The position numbers were made by a program, and so were the translations under genes. DNA of 52,611 nt from Conidiobolus incongruus B7586 (Eukaryota > Entomophthoromycota > Entomophthoromycetes > Entomophthorales > Conidiobolaceae), in assembly GCA_000697335.1 (NCBI GenBank), contig JNEM01007424.1, positions 1-52,611 on the forward strand, in the 5' to 3' direction. Below, in pieces: positions 14,490-25,811 of the stretch. Under the pieces are notes generated by a model. That model ran no database searches. It saw only the letters and a program-made list of their open reading frames with translations, and was not told where the DNA came from. How positions within the stretch are numbered: position 1 is the first letter of the stretch; every line of letters starts with the position of its first letter.

Positions 14490-16062
14490 CACTAACCTGT
14501 AAAAGTAAGTCATAAAATCAAAAACACCTATATTTTTACTAATAACTTGATTAATATTTAATGAAATAAACCTAAATTAAATAATTAAAATCTATTATAT
14601 TTATTAGTTATATATATCATTAAATGATGATATTTAGTTATTAATTGGTTAAAATATAAACCCTTAAATTTTACCTAAGGTGAGTTATAAATTTGTGGGT
14701 TTTTGGTGATAAAAAAAAATTAAAACCTAGTGTATCTACCTTTAGCTTTTTTAACTTCTTTAAGTTTGTGGGGTATAGAATCAATTAACTTTTTACACTA
14801 AGAAAGGTTAATCTTGTTCTATGCTTCTTAAACATATTCTTAAAGTTAATCTAAATTTTTTACTGGGGGGAAAGCTTTAATAGCTTTTTTTAACTAATCC
14901 TAAAAGTGTTCAATTAGATTAAAGTTAAGAAATTGAAAAAGCTACTTTATAACTGTTATCTTGTTATTTTTAAGCTATTTGGTAGTAGAAGTTGTAGTAT
15001 AGCAAGAGGCATTATCTTGCTAGAAAATAATATTAGATTTATTTAACCTATATTATTTAATGGTTTTTTTCAATTCATTGTTTAGAATATTTTAATACAT
15101 CTCAGCATTAATTCCCCTATTAACTTTATAAAAATACCCTACACCTAAAGACAACATATATCCCCAAATAATAATTAACCTACCATTATACTTTTAGGTA
15201 AAATTAACATAATGGTCACAAAGTAATTCTACATCTTTTTTAAAATATCTAGTTTTTCTATCTAATCTACTAAAGTATATTTTTGTTTCATTAGACTAAA
15301 TAACCTTACTCTAATTAGTTTTAGTTTAACATTAGTAGTGACATTTAAACTCTTGTTTAGCTTTATAGTAGGATTTCTTTAGTTAGGGGTGTTTTTTCTT
15401 AAAGTGTAAGTGGTATCTATGCTAACATAAAGTATATATAATAGTATTAGTGCTAACTAATATTCTTGTATAGTTTTATAATTCCTGTTATATTTTTATA
15501 GCAGTACCACACTTACTTGTATTAACTAACCTATAGATATACTTCTCATCATATTCATCTATAATTTTAACACACTTAAGTTTAAGTTTAAATGTTTCTT
15601 TATTGCTATTCTTAACAACTCTAGTTATAGTAGACTAGCTAACACTAGTAATTCTAGCAATATCATGAGTTGATTTATCTTCTTTATAAAGTTAATTAAT
15701 ATACAAGTGGATTTTTTTAGAGAGGGATTTAAGTATAATGATACTAATAAAAAAAATTTAGTATATCTGTAAAATATTATATAAAATAATAGCAAAGAGA
15801 GAAAAAAGATATAGTTATATATTGTTAAATATATCCCTTTATCTCAAAAACCCACAAATTTATAACTCACCTTGGTTAAATATTAAAGGTTAATATTTTT
15901 GCTAATAGTTTACTAAATATATTTAAATATATTTATCTATTATTAAATAATATACCTTAATTATATATTATAGTTTCAAGTAATCTAATATATACAATTG
16001 TTTTAGTTATTAATTAAAATATATATATTTTTGATTTTATAACTTACTTTTGTAGGTTAGTG
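14490..16062 (-). mobile_element. Tc1-like DNA transposon with IR/DR-type long terminal repeats, decayed
   Basis: About 1573 bases bounded by TA on each side (14488-14489 and 16063-16064). The outer termini start CACTAACCT on both strands and continue into AAGTAAGT(C/T)ATAAAATC. A second inner repeat of related sequence, AAGGTGAGTTATAAATTTG, lies about 190 bases inside each end (14678-14712 and about 15845-15874). Outer and inner copies share orientation, the IR/DR arrangement known in Tc1 elements such as Sleeping Beauty. On the minus strand the Tc1 transposase core is readable: QDNASC near 15005-15021, then NLIEH near 14910-14930, spaced as the D34E triad requires, then LIDSIPHKL near the C-terminus. 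Several stops sit where Tc1 proteins have W or Q (a stop just before QDNA, another just after IEHF). It is inactive. Confidence 0.85.
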
Positions 16063-16576
16063 TATTTATAATTTTTAAATAAAATCTTAAAAAAATTAAA
16101 TTTCTAATATAATAAATTTTTGAATAAATTTTCTTTTTAAAGTTTTTATTATATAGACTAAATTAATTAAATCAATTATAACAATATAAATATTTAATAT
16201 ATATAGTTTTTTATAATATTATAATACAAATATAATTTGCAAAAGTATTTTTTTTATTAGATTACATTTAGTAAATTACTTAACAAAGAATATTTTGCAT
16301 GTTTTATTTGATTTATCACTTTTAATAATTAAGGTTTTTTTATCCAATAAATTAAAATATATCAGTTATTATGAAATATTAATATTATTATCAAATTATA
16401 GATTAGAATAATTAAAACACTTTTATGTATTTAATCTAACTAAATATATTATATTATTAATAATTTAAATTGACAAAACACTATTGATTTTATTATATTA
16501 TTGAAAAAATAAATAATTTATTTAATATTCATTTTATTGAATTATATTAATTAATATAATATTACTTTGGATTTTT
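16063..16576. other. A+T-rich spacer between Tc1-like and mariner copy 2
   Basis: About 0.5 kb of A+T-rich DNA between the Tc1-like right end and mariner copy 2. No coding frame, repeat or RNA structure was recognised in it. Confidence 0.5.
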
Positions 16577-17861
16577 AATAATGGGAATTTTTTGTGATTG
16601 AAAATAAATAAATATTTTAATATATAATATATAAAAATAAATATATAATATAAATTTAATAGTTTCTTTTATTATTAATAACTTTTTGCTATATTGTTAA
16701 CAAAAATCTAACACCTAAAAAACAATTCTTTTTATTAAAGACTGAAATTTCATGTTTCACAAACTAATTAAATTTTCTTGTAGAAATTTTCTTTCTTGTA
16801 AGCTAATTTTTTAATTACCCAAAACAATTATAATCACATAGGTTATAATCTAAGGAATATACTAGATATGGTAGTTTTTTCTAGTTATTTTTAATTAGAA
16901 AGTTTTTTATAGCTTTAGATTTATGAATTTTACAATTATTATGTAAAATAATAAGTTTTCTCAAATTATATTAAAAACACTAATTAAAAACACTTTTATT
17001 TAAAAAAACAATATAAAGTTGATTATTAATTGATTTTCCTTCAGGAACTAAATTAAAATAGCATATACTATTATAATCTATTATAATAATTAACATTCAC
17101 TTATTAACAAAATACTTATTTAAAGAGATTTGTAGAGAGGGTTAATTTAGCTTAATCTAGCAATTTGATTTGTGTTTTAATAAAGGATTATACATAAAGA
17201 TTTAAGATTCATCAATTATAATTATTTAATATAAAAGTTTAGGCTTCTAGTAATATTTTAGTAAGTTTTGTTTAGCAATAACTACTCTAGCTTTTTTCTA
17301 AGCTTTAGTTAAATTATAAGGTACCTATTTTATATTTTTATTTATTTATTTGAGTTTAAACTTTAATATATATAAAATACTTGTAAAACTAATATTAAAG
17401 TGCTTAGATAATTCTTTAACTGAAATAAAAAGGTGATTTTCAATATATTTTTTCACTTTATTAACAATTAAAAGAGTAACAGTTAAAGTTAGTTTTTTAG
17501 ATTTTAATAGGTTTTAGATAGTTTTTCTCCTAGCTTTAAAGTAATTTACCTAGTGATAAATTGTTGATTTAGATAATACTTTATTATTAAAAGCTGCTTG
17601 TAAATTTTAAATAATTTTAAAGAGCTTATAGTTAAGTTTTATTAATACTAAAATAAAAAACTTTTGATGATCACTATTTAATTTAAGCATAATTAAATTT
17701 AACAGCCAATTTTAAAAAGTTAATTTTTTAATCAAAAAAATTATTATATATATATATATATATTAAAAATATATAATTTCCTATTAACTTTGTATATATT
17801 TATTTATTTCAAACTAATAATATATTTGAAAAATCAGAAATTAAAAAATTTCCCATTTTTT
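16577..17861 (-). mobile_element. mariner-type DNA transposon, decayed (copy 2, better preserved)
   Basis: About 1.29 kb on the minus strand. Terminal inverted repeats: AATGGGAATTTTTTGTGATTG at the left end and AATGGGAAATTTTTTAATTT read inward from the right end. Minus-strand translation from about 17330 down to 16805 shows the mariner transposase order: a DES motif (catalytic D) near 17205, then YNPLLKHKS, DYNSICYFNLVPEG, LHNN (the family's LHHDNA) and YSLDYNLCDYNCFG (the family's YSPDLAPCDYxLFG, with the third D). Stops occupy positions of conserved tryptophans, for instance right after DES. The element is dead but ages better than copy 1, with which it forms a large inverted pair around the Tc1-like element. 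Confidence 0.82.
17741..17762. repeat. (AT)n microsatellite inside mariner copy 2
   Basis: A TA dinucleotide run of about 20 bases near the right end of mariner copy 2. It probably arose after insertion, as copy 1 has only a shorter TA run at the matching place (about 13273-13281). Confidence 0.6.
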
Positions 17862-18819
17862 CAAATTTAAGGTAATATTAATTCATTATTATTTTTCATT
17901 AACTTCCAATTTTAAAGATTTTATTATATTTTTTAAGATTACTAAAATATTATAATATTTCAGATATTAAGTATTTTTAATTTAAATAGTTTATAACCTA
18001 ATATAATCATAAAGAATATTGAATTAATATTATGAATAACTTATAATTAATCAACATAATATAATATATTGATATTTGATTATATTCTTTTAAAAATTAA
18101 TATTATAAATATAAAATATACCTAATAACTTGTTTTTATATTATTGTCACTAATGCAATAAATAAAAGATTATTTTATCTAATCAATTCTATAATTTTAT
18201 TTTACATGAAAGTTTGACTTTAATTTATCATATTTAAATGAAAATAATATAAATAGATATTAATATTTTATTAATAATATATTTATTTGAAATATATTTT
18301 AATTAATTATAATTTTATCCTTTTAATTCATTTTAAGAATAATAATATAATAAAAATATTGAGATTTATCATTTATAATATCTATTTTATATTTTGGATT
18401 ATTTTTATAAATAATAAATAATAAATAATAAATAATAAATAATATTTAAATTCTTTTAATATAGCTCATTTTACACTAATACTGGTATTGAATTTATTCA
18501 TAATATTGAATATAAATAAAATTCATTAGGAATAATTGAAATGCTTATTATATATGTATATATTAAATTAATGGAGCCTAATAAACATTATAAAATAACA
18601 TTTCATTTTAATTAATACTGATTTGATCATGATGATTATATATTTAATATATTATTTAAGTACAACCTAACTAATTTTCTGAATATTGATTTAATATCAA
18701 TAAATTTCAAATATGTTAAAATTTTAGTGTATTAAATATTTATTTTTAATTTTGAAATTAGTAAATTTGTTTATTTGAATGTACAACAGATTAATAAAGT
18801 ATATAACATATATTTCAAA
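17862..18819. other. A+T-rich intergenic region with a heptamer repeat
   Basis: About 0.96 kb downstream (3') of the ABCB gene. It contains a short tandem array of AAATAAT-type heptamers around 18409-18447. Otherwise it is featureless A+T-rich DNA; it must hold the ABCB polyadenylation region near 18780-18819. Confidence 0.55.
18409..18447. repeat. Heptamer tandem repeat (AAATAAT)n
   Basis: About five consecutive copies of a 7-base unit, AAATAAT, read directly from the sequence. It is a simple A+T microsatellite with no sign of function. Confidence 0.8.
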
Positions 18820-21800
18820 TTATTGAGATCTGTCAAGAATTTGTTGGCTGGCCATTTCTGCATAAAGGCCATTCAACTTCAAGAGTTCTTGATGTGTACC
18901 ACTCTCAAGTACCTGACCATCTTGGATGACATAGATTCTATCAGCATGTTGAATGGTTGAAAGACGATGTGCAATAGAGATTGTAGTTCTTCCCTTAGAA
19001 GCTTGATCCAAAGCTTTTTGAACGACCATTTCACTTTCAGCGTCGAGTGCAGAGCTAGCTTCGTCCAACAATAGAATCTTAGGATTACGCACCAAAGCCC
19101 TGGCAATTGCAATACGCTGCTTTTGACCTCCTGATAATTCCGATCCTTTATTACCGACATTGGTATCGTAACCATTTGGTAAAGTCATGATAAAGTCGTG
19201 AATGTTTGCATCTTTAGCAGCTTGTTCGATCTGTTCTTGAGTTGGAGGAGGACCAAAAGTCCTAGCACCAAAAGCAATATTTTCTCTGATTGTCACATTG
19301 AATAGAGAGGGCTCTTGACCAACCAGCGAAATATAATCTCTCAATGATGGAAGATTATAATCTCTAACATCGACCCCATCAATTTTAATTGCACCAGCAC
19401 TTACATCGTAAAATCGCTCAATCAAACCAATTGTAGTACTTTTACCGCATCCACTAGGTCCAACCAAAGCAACGTATTCCCCAGGCTTGATTTCAATATT
19501 GAGACCTTTGAGAATTTTAGCATTGGAACGAGTAGGGTAATGGAAATGAACATTTCCAAATGAAATATATCCTTCCAATCCTTTGGTTTCATCGACCTTT
19601 TTACCCGTTGCGTCAGCGGACTGATTGATCAATGGAACTCTTTGAACACTATTGAAAAGAGCATTCGCAGATCTCTTTGCTTTATTCATATCTGGAGTAA
19701 ATACGAATACGCGAGATGCTGTACTTGCACCAACGATCAAAGCCATAAAAATTGTGAATAATTGTTTCATAGTATATTCTCCAGTACTGACAAGATTGCC
19801 ACCATACCAGAAGGCTAGAGCATTCACTAAAAAGTTGACAGATTGTGCAGCGGAAAAGGATATGGTTGCAAAGATCGCGTTCTTGTAACCAGTGTGAAGT
19901 GAAGTTAAAAGCTGAGTTGCATATGCGTCAACCACTTGCTGCTCCTTGGTAAGGGAAGCTATTGTTCTCATTGCACCTGTTGCTTCACATGCCATTTCAG
20001 ATGCCTTCGCATAATGGTCTCTATTTTTATTATTGTTAGCAGATATAGTTTTGATATTAATGTAACCAGAGGTCAATAAAATTGGTAAACATGCGATGAC
20101 TACCAAAGCTAATTTCCATCCATAAATCAGACCAACAATACAACTGAGAACCAAATTGATAACAGTTTGGAGGATATTGCCAAGGGTGAGGCCACTTAAT
20201 CCTTGAATATCTTGCGGTTCTTTAGAAAGTCTCGAAGTCAAAGCTCCAGTCGTATTCTCTTCCCTGTCGAACCATCCGATTTCCTGCTTGAACATAGCTT
20301 CCAATAGAGTATATCTTAGTTTGGTGCTTAAAGTTTCGGCAGCAATGGAAAATCCTGAAGATTGCAACAGATTAGCAATGCCAATTACAACAGCAATTAC
20401 TAAGAACATAGAAGCCCAAAAATTAATTCCTTGTGTTAGTTTAGATCCGGTAGCATTGAATGCTTCCAGCACACTAGAAAAGATAATGGCGAAAATGGGC
20501 ATCACAAAACCTTGAACAACAGCTCCAATAGTACCAATAGTCAATTCTTTCCATTCCGTTTTGTTCAATATAGCGACTTTACCAATCAATTGTAATGTAG
20601 TGAATTCGTTAGCTTTCGGTTGGATACACTCTTCGTCGCTCTTGAAACTACCCCCAGAGTCGAGCGTTGCCTTTTCGTTAATGGATTTCTTGGTTGGGAT
20701 TTTCACTATTTTCATTTTACCATCGTCGCCTTCCAATAAAGTTTCTCTCATTTCGATCACATCTTGCGATCCAGAAGCTGGGATATCAAATTCAGGTTCC
20801 AATTGCTTGAACTGACTTTCTGCTTGCTTAATGTTCTGAATTTCGACTAATTTACGATATACACCATCCTCAATCTGAATCAATTCTTGATGTGTGCCAC
20901 TTTCGACGATTTGACCTCGATCCATAACTACTATTTTATCAGCATTTTTAATGGTTGCTAGACGATGGGCAATTACAAGTGTAGTTCTTCCTTTACTTGC
21001 CTTGTCCAAAGCATCTTGTACAATATGCTCAGACTTGGAATCTAAAGCACTGGTGGCTTCATCAAGTAGAAGGATTTTGGGATCCTTGACAATAGCTCTT
21101 GCAATAGCAATACGTTGCTTTTGGCCACCTGATAGCAGGAAACCTCTTTGACCGACTTCAGTCTCGTAACCTTTAGGAAGAGCAGTGATGAAATCATGAG
21201 CATTAGAAAGTTTACAAGCTGACTCAATAGCTGCTCTCTGATCTTCAACTGGCGCATTTTCCAAATGGGTTCCAATTAATCCGGCAGCCACATTGGAATG
21301 AATAGTTCCAGAGAATAGCACAGGCTCCTGCGAGACTAGACCAATCTGTCTACGCAACCACTGAATATTTAGCAACTTGGTATTGTTACCATCAAGGGTA
21401 ATTTCTCCGGACACGGGATCATAAAATCGTTCGATGAGTTGGACGGAGGTAGATTTACCCGACCCACTCAATCCTACTAATGCTACTGTGGTACCTGCAT
21501 CAACTGTGAGATTAAAATCGTCGTAAATGGGAACATCAGGACGGGATGGATAATGAAACTTGACATGATTGAATTTGATAGTTCCTTCAACTTTTTCCGG
21601 CTTTAATCCTTCTTCCGAGAAGGCGTCAATTGTAGGAACACGATCAATCGCTTCGAACAATTTGGTTGCGGCACCTCTCGCCAAGACGATAGCTTGAAGA
21701 TTTGGAGCGATATGGGATAATGAGAATGAGCCAATAATGACCGCGAAAAACACGTTAACAACGTCACCAGAAGTGATTGAACCCTGGGAGATCAGTTGAC

Positions 21801-22677
21801 CGCCATAGTAGAAAGCGAGAGAGTAACCACAATAAATGATCATAAAAATTACACCTAATGAAATACCGAGACCAAAGCTCTTTTTAATGCCAATTTTTTG
21901 AGCCTTGTCAATGATTACTTTGTACTTTTTCAAGATTTGATCCTTTTGGTTGAATGCAGCTACTGTTCTAATACTAGACAAACTCTCTTCCGCAAGGTTG
22001 GCAGCTTTACCATACTCGGTGATAGATTTTGTGGTGTACTTAGCAGTAATCAAATTAATACCAAACCCAATGATCACGATACAGGGCACAATACACAGAA
22101 TGACGAGGGTGAGTTTCCAGTTTTTAATAAAAGCAATAATGAAGCCTGAGATAAAGGTAGCAACATCATGTATGGACATACCCACTTTTTCGGAAATACC
22201 ATCCTGAACCAAATCACAACTAGTAGTAATATTAGTAGCAACTTTACCTGGACCATACTCGTCTGACCAAGCAATTTCCTGCTTCAAAACACCGATTAAA
22301 TACTTGTGACGGATAATATACGTCAGCTTCTCACCGATTGCTTTATAAATCGCGATATAAATATACGTAGTCAAAAATACACCGATAGACAAGTATACAA
22401 AATACAAGGACGATTGGTTGATTTCGGTACGCAGTACTTTTGCGGAGATCTTGTTCATGGAGAACATTTGTAGTGATGTCACTACATTGCCCATCAAAAC
22501 AGCCATCAGCGGGAGAGCTGCACCGGACGCAGCTGCCAATATGGAAGCTAGCAAAAGTCCGAAATAATCCCATATCGTCGCATATCTATACAATTTTAGA
22601 AACGAAACTGGAGGAGCTTCCAGCTCCTCCTTGCTGTCTTTGTCGTCGTTGTTAATTTGCTTCTTCCTCTTAAACAT
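18820..22677 (-). CDS. ABCB-type full ABC transporter (P-glycoprotein/Ste6-like), paralog 1
   Basis: ATP-driven export pump of the ABCB/MDR type; the substrate is unknown (drugs, lipids or a peptide pheromone are family possibilities). Intronless, 1285 residues, the usual length of a full transporter (TMD-NBD-TMD-NBD). NBD1 has Walker A GLSGSGKST near residue 405, signature LSGGQKQR near 517, Walker B ILLLDEATSALD near 538 and H-loop AHRLATI. NBD2 has GPSGCGKST near 1076, LSGGQKQR near 1182, ILLLDEASSALD near 1204 and AHRLSTI. Both catalytic glutamates are present, so both sites look competent. The N-terminus is short and charged with no signal peptide, normal for ABCB. It is closely related to the gene at 38616-42461 (about three quarters to four fifths identical by eye, higher in NBD2) and points away from it. 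An upstream in-frame start is not needed. Confidence 0.93.
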   Translation of the reverse strand: MFKRKKQINNDDKDSKEELEAPPVSFLKLYRYATIWDYFGLLLASILAAASGAALPLMAVLMGNVVTSLQMFSMNKISAKVLRTEINQSSLYFVYLSIGVFLTTYIYIAIYKAIGEKLTYIIRHKYLIGVLKQEIAWSDEYGPGKVATNITTSCDLVQDGISEKVGMSIHDVATFISGFIIAFIKNWKLTLVILCIVPCIVIIGFGINLITAKYTTKSITEYGKAANLAEESLSSIRTVAAFNQKDQILKKYKVIIDKAQKIGIKKSFGLGISLGVIFMIIYCGYSLAFYYGGQLISQGSITSGDVVNVFFAVIIGSFSLSHIAPNLQAIVLARGAATKLFEAIDRVPTIDAFSEEGLKPEKVEGTIKFNHVKFHYPSRPDVPIYDDFNLTVDAGTTVALVGLSGSGKSTSVQLIERFYDPVSGEITLDGNNTKLLNIQWLRRQIGLVSQEPVLFSGTIHSNVAAGLIGTHLENAPVEDQRAAIESACKLSNAHDFITALPKGYETEVGQRGFLLSGGQKQRIAIARAIVKDPKILLLDEATSALDSKSEHIVQDALDKASKGRTTLVIAHRLATIKNADKIVVMDRGQIVESGTHQELIQIEDGVYRKLVEIQNIKQAESQFKQLEPEFDIPASGSQDVIEMRETLLEGDDGKMKIVKIPTKKSINEKATLDSGGSFKSDEECIQPKANEFTTLQLIGKVAILNKTEWKELTIGTIGAVVQGFVMPIFAIIFSSVLEAFNATGSKLTQGINFWASMFLVIAVVIGIANLLQSSGFSIAAETLSTKLRYTLLEAMFKQEIGWFDREENTTGALTSRLSKEPQDIQGLSGLTLGNILQTVINLVLSCIVGLIYGWKLALVVIACLPILLTSGYINIKTISANNNKNRDHYAKASEMACEATGAMRTIASLTKEQQVVDAYATQLLTSLHTGYKNAIFATISFSAAQSVNFLVNALAFWYGGNLVSTGEYTMKQLFTIFMALIVGASTASRVFVFTPDMNKAKRSANALFNSVQRVPLINQSADATGKKVDETKGLEGYISFGNVHFHYPTRSNAKILKGLNIEIKPGEYVALVGPSGCGKSTTIGLIERFYDVSAGAIKIDGVDVRDYNLPSLRDYISLVGQEPSLFNVTIRENIAFGARTFGPPPTQEQIEQAAKDANIHDFIMTLPNGYDTNVGNKGSELSGGQKQRIAIARALVRNPKILLLDEASSALDAESEMVVQKALDQASKGRTTISIAHRLSTIQHADRIYVIQDGQVLESGTHQELLKLNGLYAEMASQQILDRSQ

Positions 22678-24374
22678 CCTTCTTGAATATATTAATTAAT
22701 TGACAATTTTCAAATTTCAATAACAAATAATAATAATAATAATAAATAGAAGTTAAATTCTGGTATTATGTTGGCAATATGCTTAATTTATACCCTAATA
22801 GCATTCCAGGGATAATCGGGGTTAAAATTGAGGATTTGAAATGACATTTACAATTCCAAAGTTGGTCTCAGGTTCACCAATTCGAGCATAGATACATAAA
22901 TATTATTATTTAATTGGAATCATTATAGACTTAAAAGTCAATTTTTGATCCCTTGATTACATATTCGGATCGTGTACTCTTTCTTATGTAGTTATTAGTT
23001 ATTCGGAACTATTATTGTGATATATTAAAAGTTGATATAATTATTATAGTTTATAATTGGTCTAAATTTTATTAGTTTATCAATTTAACAAAATTAAAAT
23101 TTTTTTCTTAAAATATGAAAATTAATTTATTGATTCAAGAGTTTCCCTGAAACCAGCATTCAATTTAACTATAGATCCGAAAAAATTATTGATGTAATAT
23201 TACCCGGCAACTGAAATATATAATAGAGTTATTTGTATTATTTTTTTATATTAACATATATATTGTTTATTTTGTTTTATATTTGAACTTTATAACAATA
23301 ATGAACTATTCATCTATTATGCATTAATAATTAAGATGATAAATTGATAAATCAATTTGAAGTTACATATTTTAATCATTAATTTATTAATTTATCAATT
23401 TAAATTTCTAAATAATAAAAATTCAAATTTAGAATTATAAGAAAAAATATATTCTGATATATATTAAACTATATTTGAGATCAATTTTAATATTCATTGA
23501 TTTAAAGAGACTCTATTTTAAGTTGAATTTTTGAATAAAAAAATATAAATAATTGTTGAAATAAATATTAAAATATTAAAAACATTAATTATGTTAATTA
23601 TAATAATTATAATATCATTCAATAATCAATTACACAGATGAAATGTATTCTTTGCAGCTTTTAACTTATATTCTAATAAATATAAATACTTTAATACCCT
23701 CAAATATTTAGAAGTTAACTTTACCTAAAATAGTATTGCATCCGATTTAAGGAATAAATTTTTGGATTCAATTCAATTTTGCATCAAGTATAAATATTTC
23801 ATGATGTTGTTGTCAGGTTTTAAATTCATAAATAAAACCAGTTGCCAAGTTCCTAATGATCTTGATTGACTAAATTGTGATCAAGGTGTTTTTGATAATG
23901 GTAATTCAATAGTTTATATTAAAAGCTTAAAAATTGATATATGATATCAATCTTGGGTTGAAGTTTCTTTTATCTTCACTTCACAATTGCAAAATTTTAA
24001 TTAATCACTCATTATATTAATATTTAATATATAATTTTTATATAAAATTCTCAAAATTAACTTGATTTCACACATAATTAATTAAATCATTTTCAATTAT
24101 TGGTTAAATAACTTAGTGAATTAGTAAGTTATAATTTTAAATTAATTAACTAAAATAATTTATTAATATTTCAATACCTCACCTTAATTATAACATCAGT
24201 CATATTTATATATCTTCTCATAATAACATAGTTATTTCCTTTCTATTGATAATTTATAGTTAATTTGAATGTTTAGCAAAATAATAATTATATTAAATCT
24301 TTTACTGAGCTAAATTTGAATCAACAAATGTAAATAGGACTTTTAGAATATTGGTAAATTTCAAAATATTTAAA
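22678..24374. other. A+T-rich intergenic region upstream of ABCB paralog 1
   Basis: About 1.7 kb. It carries the promoter of the minus-strand ABCB gene next to 22678, including an AAT-rich triplet run at about 22725-22745. I saw no coding frame, RNA gene or terminal repeats. The far end leads into the DEAD-box relic without a recognisable first exon for it. Confidence 0.5.
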
Positions 24375-25478
24375 TAAAATTTTGTAGAATTAAATGAAAA
24401 TAGTTTTGAAGCACCTACAACTATACAACAAAGTTTAATCCCAAGTATTCTATCGAGTAGGAACTGTAAGTTTCAAATTCCTAGTGGTATTGATAAGACA
24501 ATACCTTATATTGTATCAGTATTACATAATGTAGATACGAATCTTCCACATACACAAGCTCTGATTTTAAAACCTACTAGAGAATTGCCCAGAAATTGCA
24601 AATTGATATTAAATGAAATGGGGAAGTATCTGAACGCGACTAGTCGCACAATTCTCAGTTCCAACAAGAGGGAAGTTATTGAAGTAATCCATGGTGGAAT
24701 TAATGTGGTATTAAGTACTCCTGGCCTAATATTAGATCTCATTCGTACGAAAATTCTGCAAGATAGAGATTTGAAATTAATTCTTATTGACCAGATTGAA
24801 GATGCTACATCATGGCAGTTATTAGATTATAATAATGAAAGTTTGAAACTTTTAGCAACTACTACACAAATTATCATTCAATCACCAATTGATATAGCTC
24901 ATAATTTGAATAGTACGATATCATTTTTGAAAGATCCTATCAATGTAAGATTCAATGAAAATCCAACCATTTTCAAAAACACCATCCATTATTACATTTA
25001 TCCAGACATTCAGGATAAGCCCTCAATCTTGTGAGAAATTTATCATGCTTTGCCGAACTGTCCATTTCAAATTTTTACTAATACTTCTGAAGAGTTAAAC
25101 ACTATAATCAATTATTTAAACAATATGAAATATTCAATCCTATCAACCTATTACCTATCGCGTTTAACAGAATATGATGATAATGTCAAGGAGTACCTAT
25201 TACATTCTAATCATTTATTGGTAACAAAAGTTTTATCCATACAATTGATACAATTTCGAAAGATTCTACTAATCGTTAATTATAACTTACCTTCCCCTCA
25301 TAATGAATATGCTTTGAGAACGAATCAAATCCAATTTGATTCAAGCAACAGATTAATTGTGATTAATTTAGTAGCATCTGAAGATGTAGATACTTTAAAG
25401 CATATTGAACAATATTATAATATAAATGTGGAGGATTTACCACTAGATTTTGTGAATAATCTAACATCAATAATATAA
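24375..25478 (+). pseudogene. eIF4A-like DEAD-box helicase relic with eroded catalytic motifs
   Basis: The frame aligns along most of the eIF4A length, from the Q-motif (FEAPTTIQQ) to the C-terminal LPLDFVNNL. What remains: PTREL (motif Ia), HGG, and TPG of motif Ib. What is changed: motif I reads PSGIDKT instead of SGTGKT, DEAD reads DQIE, SAT reads QSP, the TDLLARGID region is replaced, and the HRIGRGGR arginine motif is lost. ATP hydrolysis is therefore not expected. One in-frame TGA (25032-25034) divides about 1.1 kb of otherwise open frame. No in-frame ATG precedes the Q-motif region; the upstream frame closes at about 24375, though an acceptor-like TTGTAG lies just before it. I read this as a duplicated eIF4A gene that first lost catalytic motifs. 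A non-catalytic protein with a spliced first exon is a less likely alternative. Confidence 0.8.
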
Positions 25479-25811
25479 TACCAATCAACTGTTTTTTTAT
25501 CACATATTAATTTATATAGTTTGAATTAATAACCTAATTATTAAATAATCAAAAAAAATTAATAAATACCAAATTTTTAAAATAAAATTTTTAATTAATT
25601 AATAAAAATAAATTATATATATATATATATATATTGAATTTTATAAATTTTATTATATAATATTTATAAAATGAAAAACAAATATCAAAATATAGTTTTT
25701 TTTTCTAATTAAATAAATTGTAAGAATTAATTAATATTATTAATGATAATATAATATTCAATATTTAAGTTTAATTTAATTACAAAATATTTCTTAATAA
25801 TAATTTTTACC
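25479..25811. other. A+T-rich spacer with (AT)n run
   Basis: About 0.33 kb of A+T-rich DNA with an AT dinucleotide run around 25614-25635. Nothing else was recognised. Confidence 0.5.

Noticed and set aside
13210-17861. Use of TAA/TAG/TGA as sense codons (an altered genetic code), suggested by stops at W and Q positions in transposases
   Set aside because: The intact host genes end at ordinary stops and use W and Q codons normally; the stops occur in elements that also show other decay.
16577-17861. One large foldback element spanning both mariner copies
   Set aside because: Each arm has its own terminal repeat at both ends and a length typical of a complete mariner, so two separate insertions fit better.
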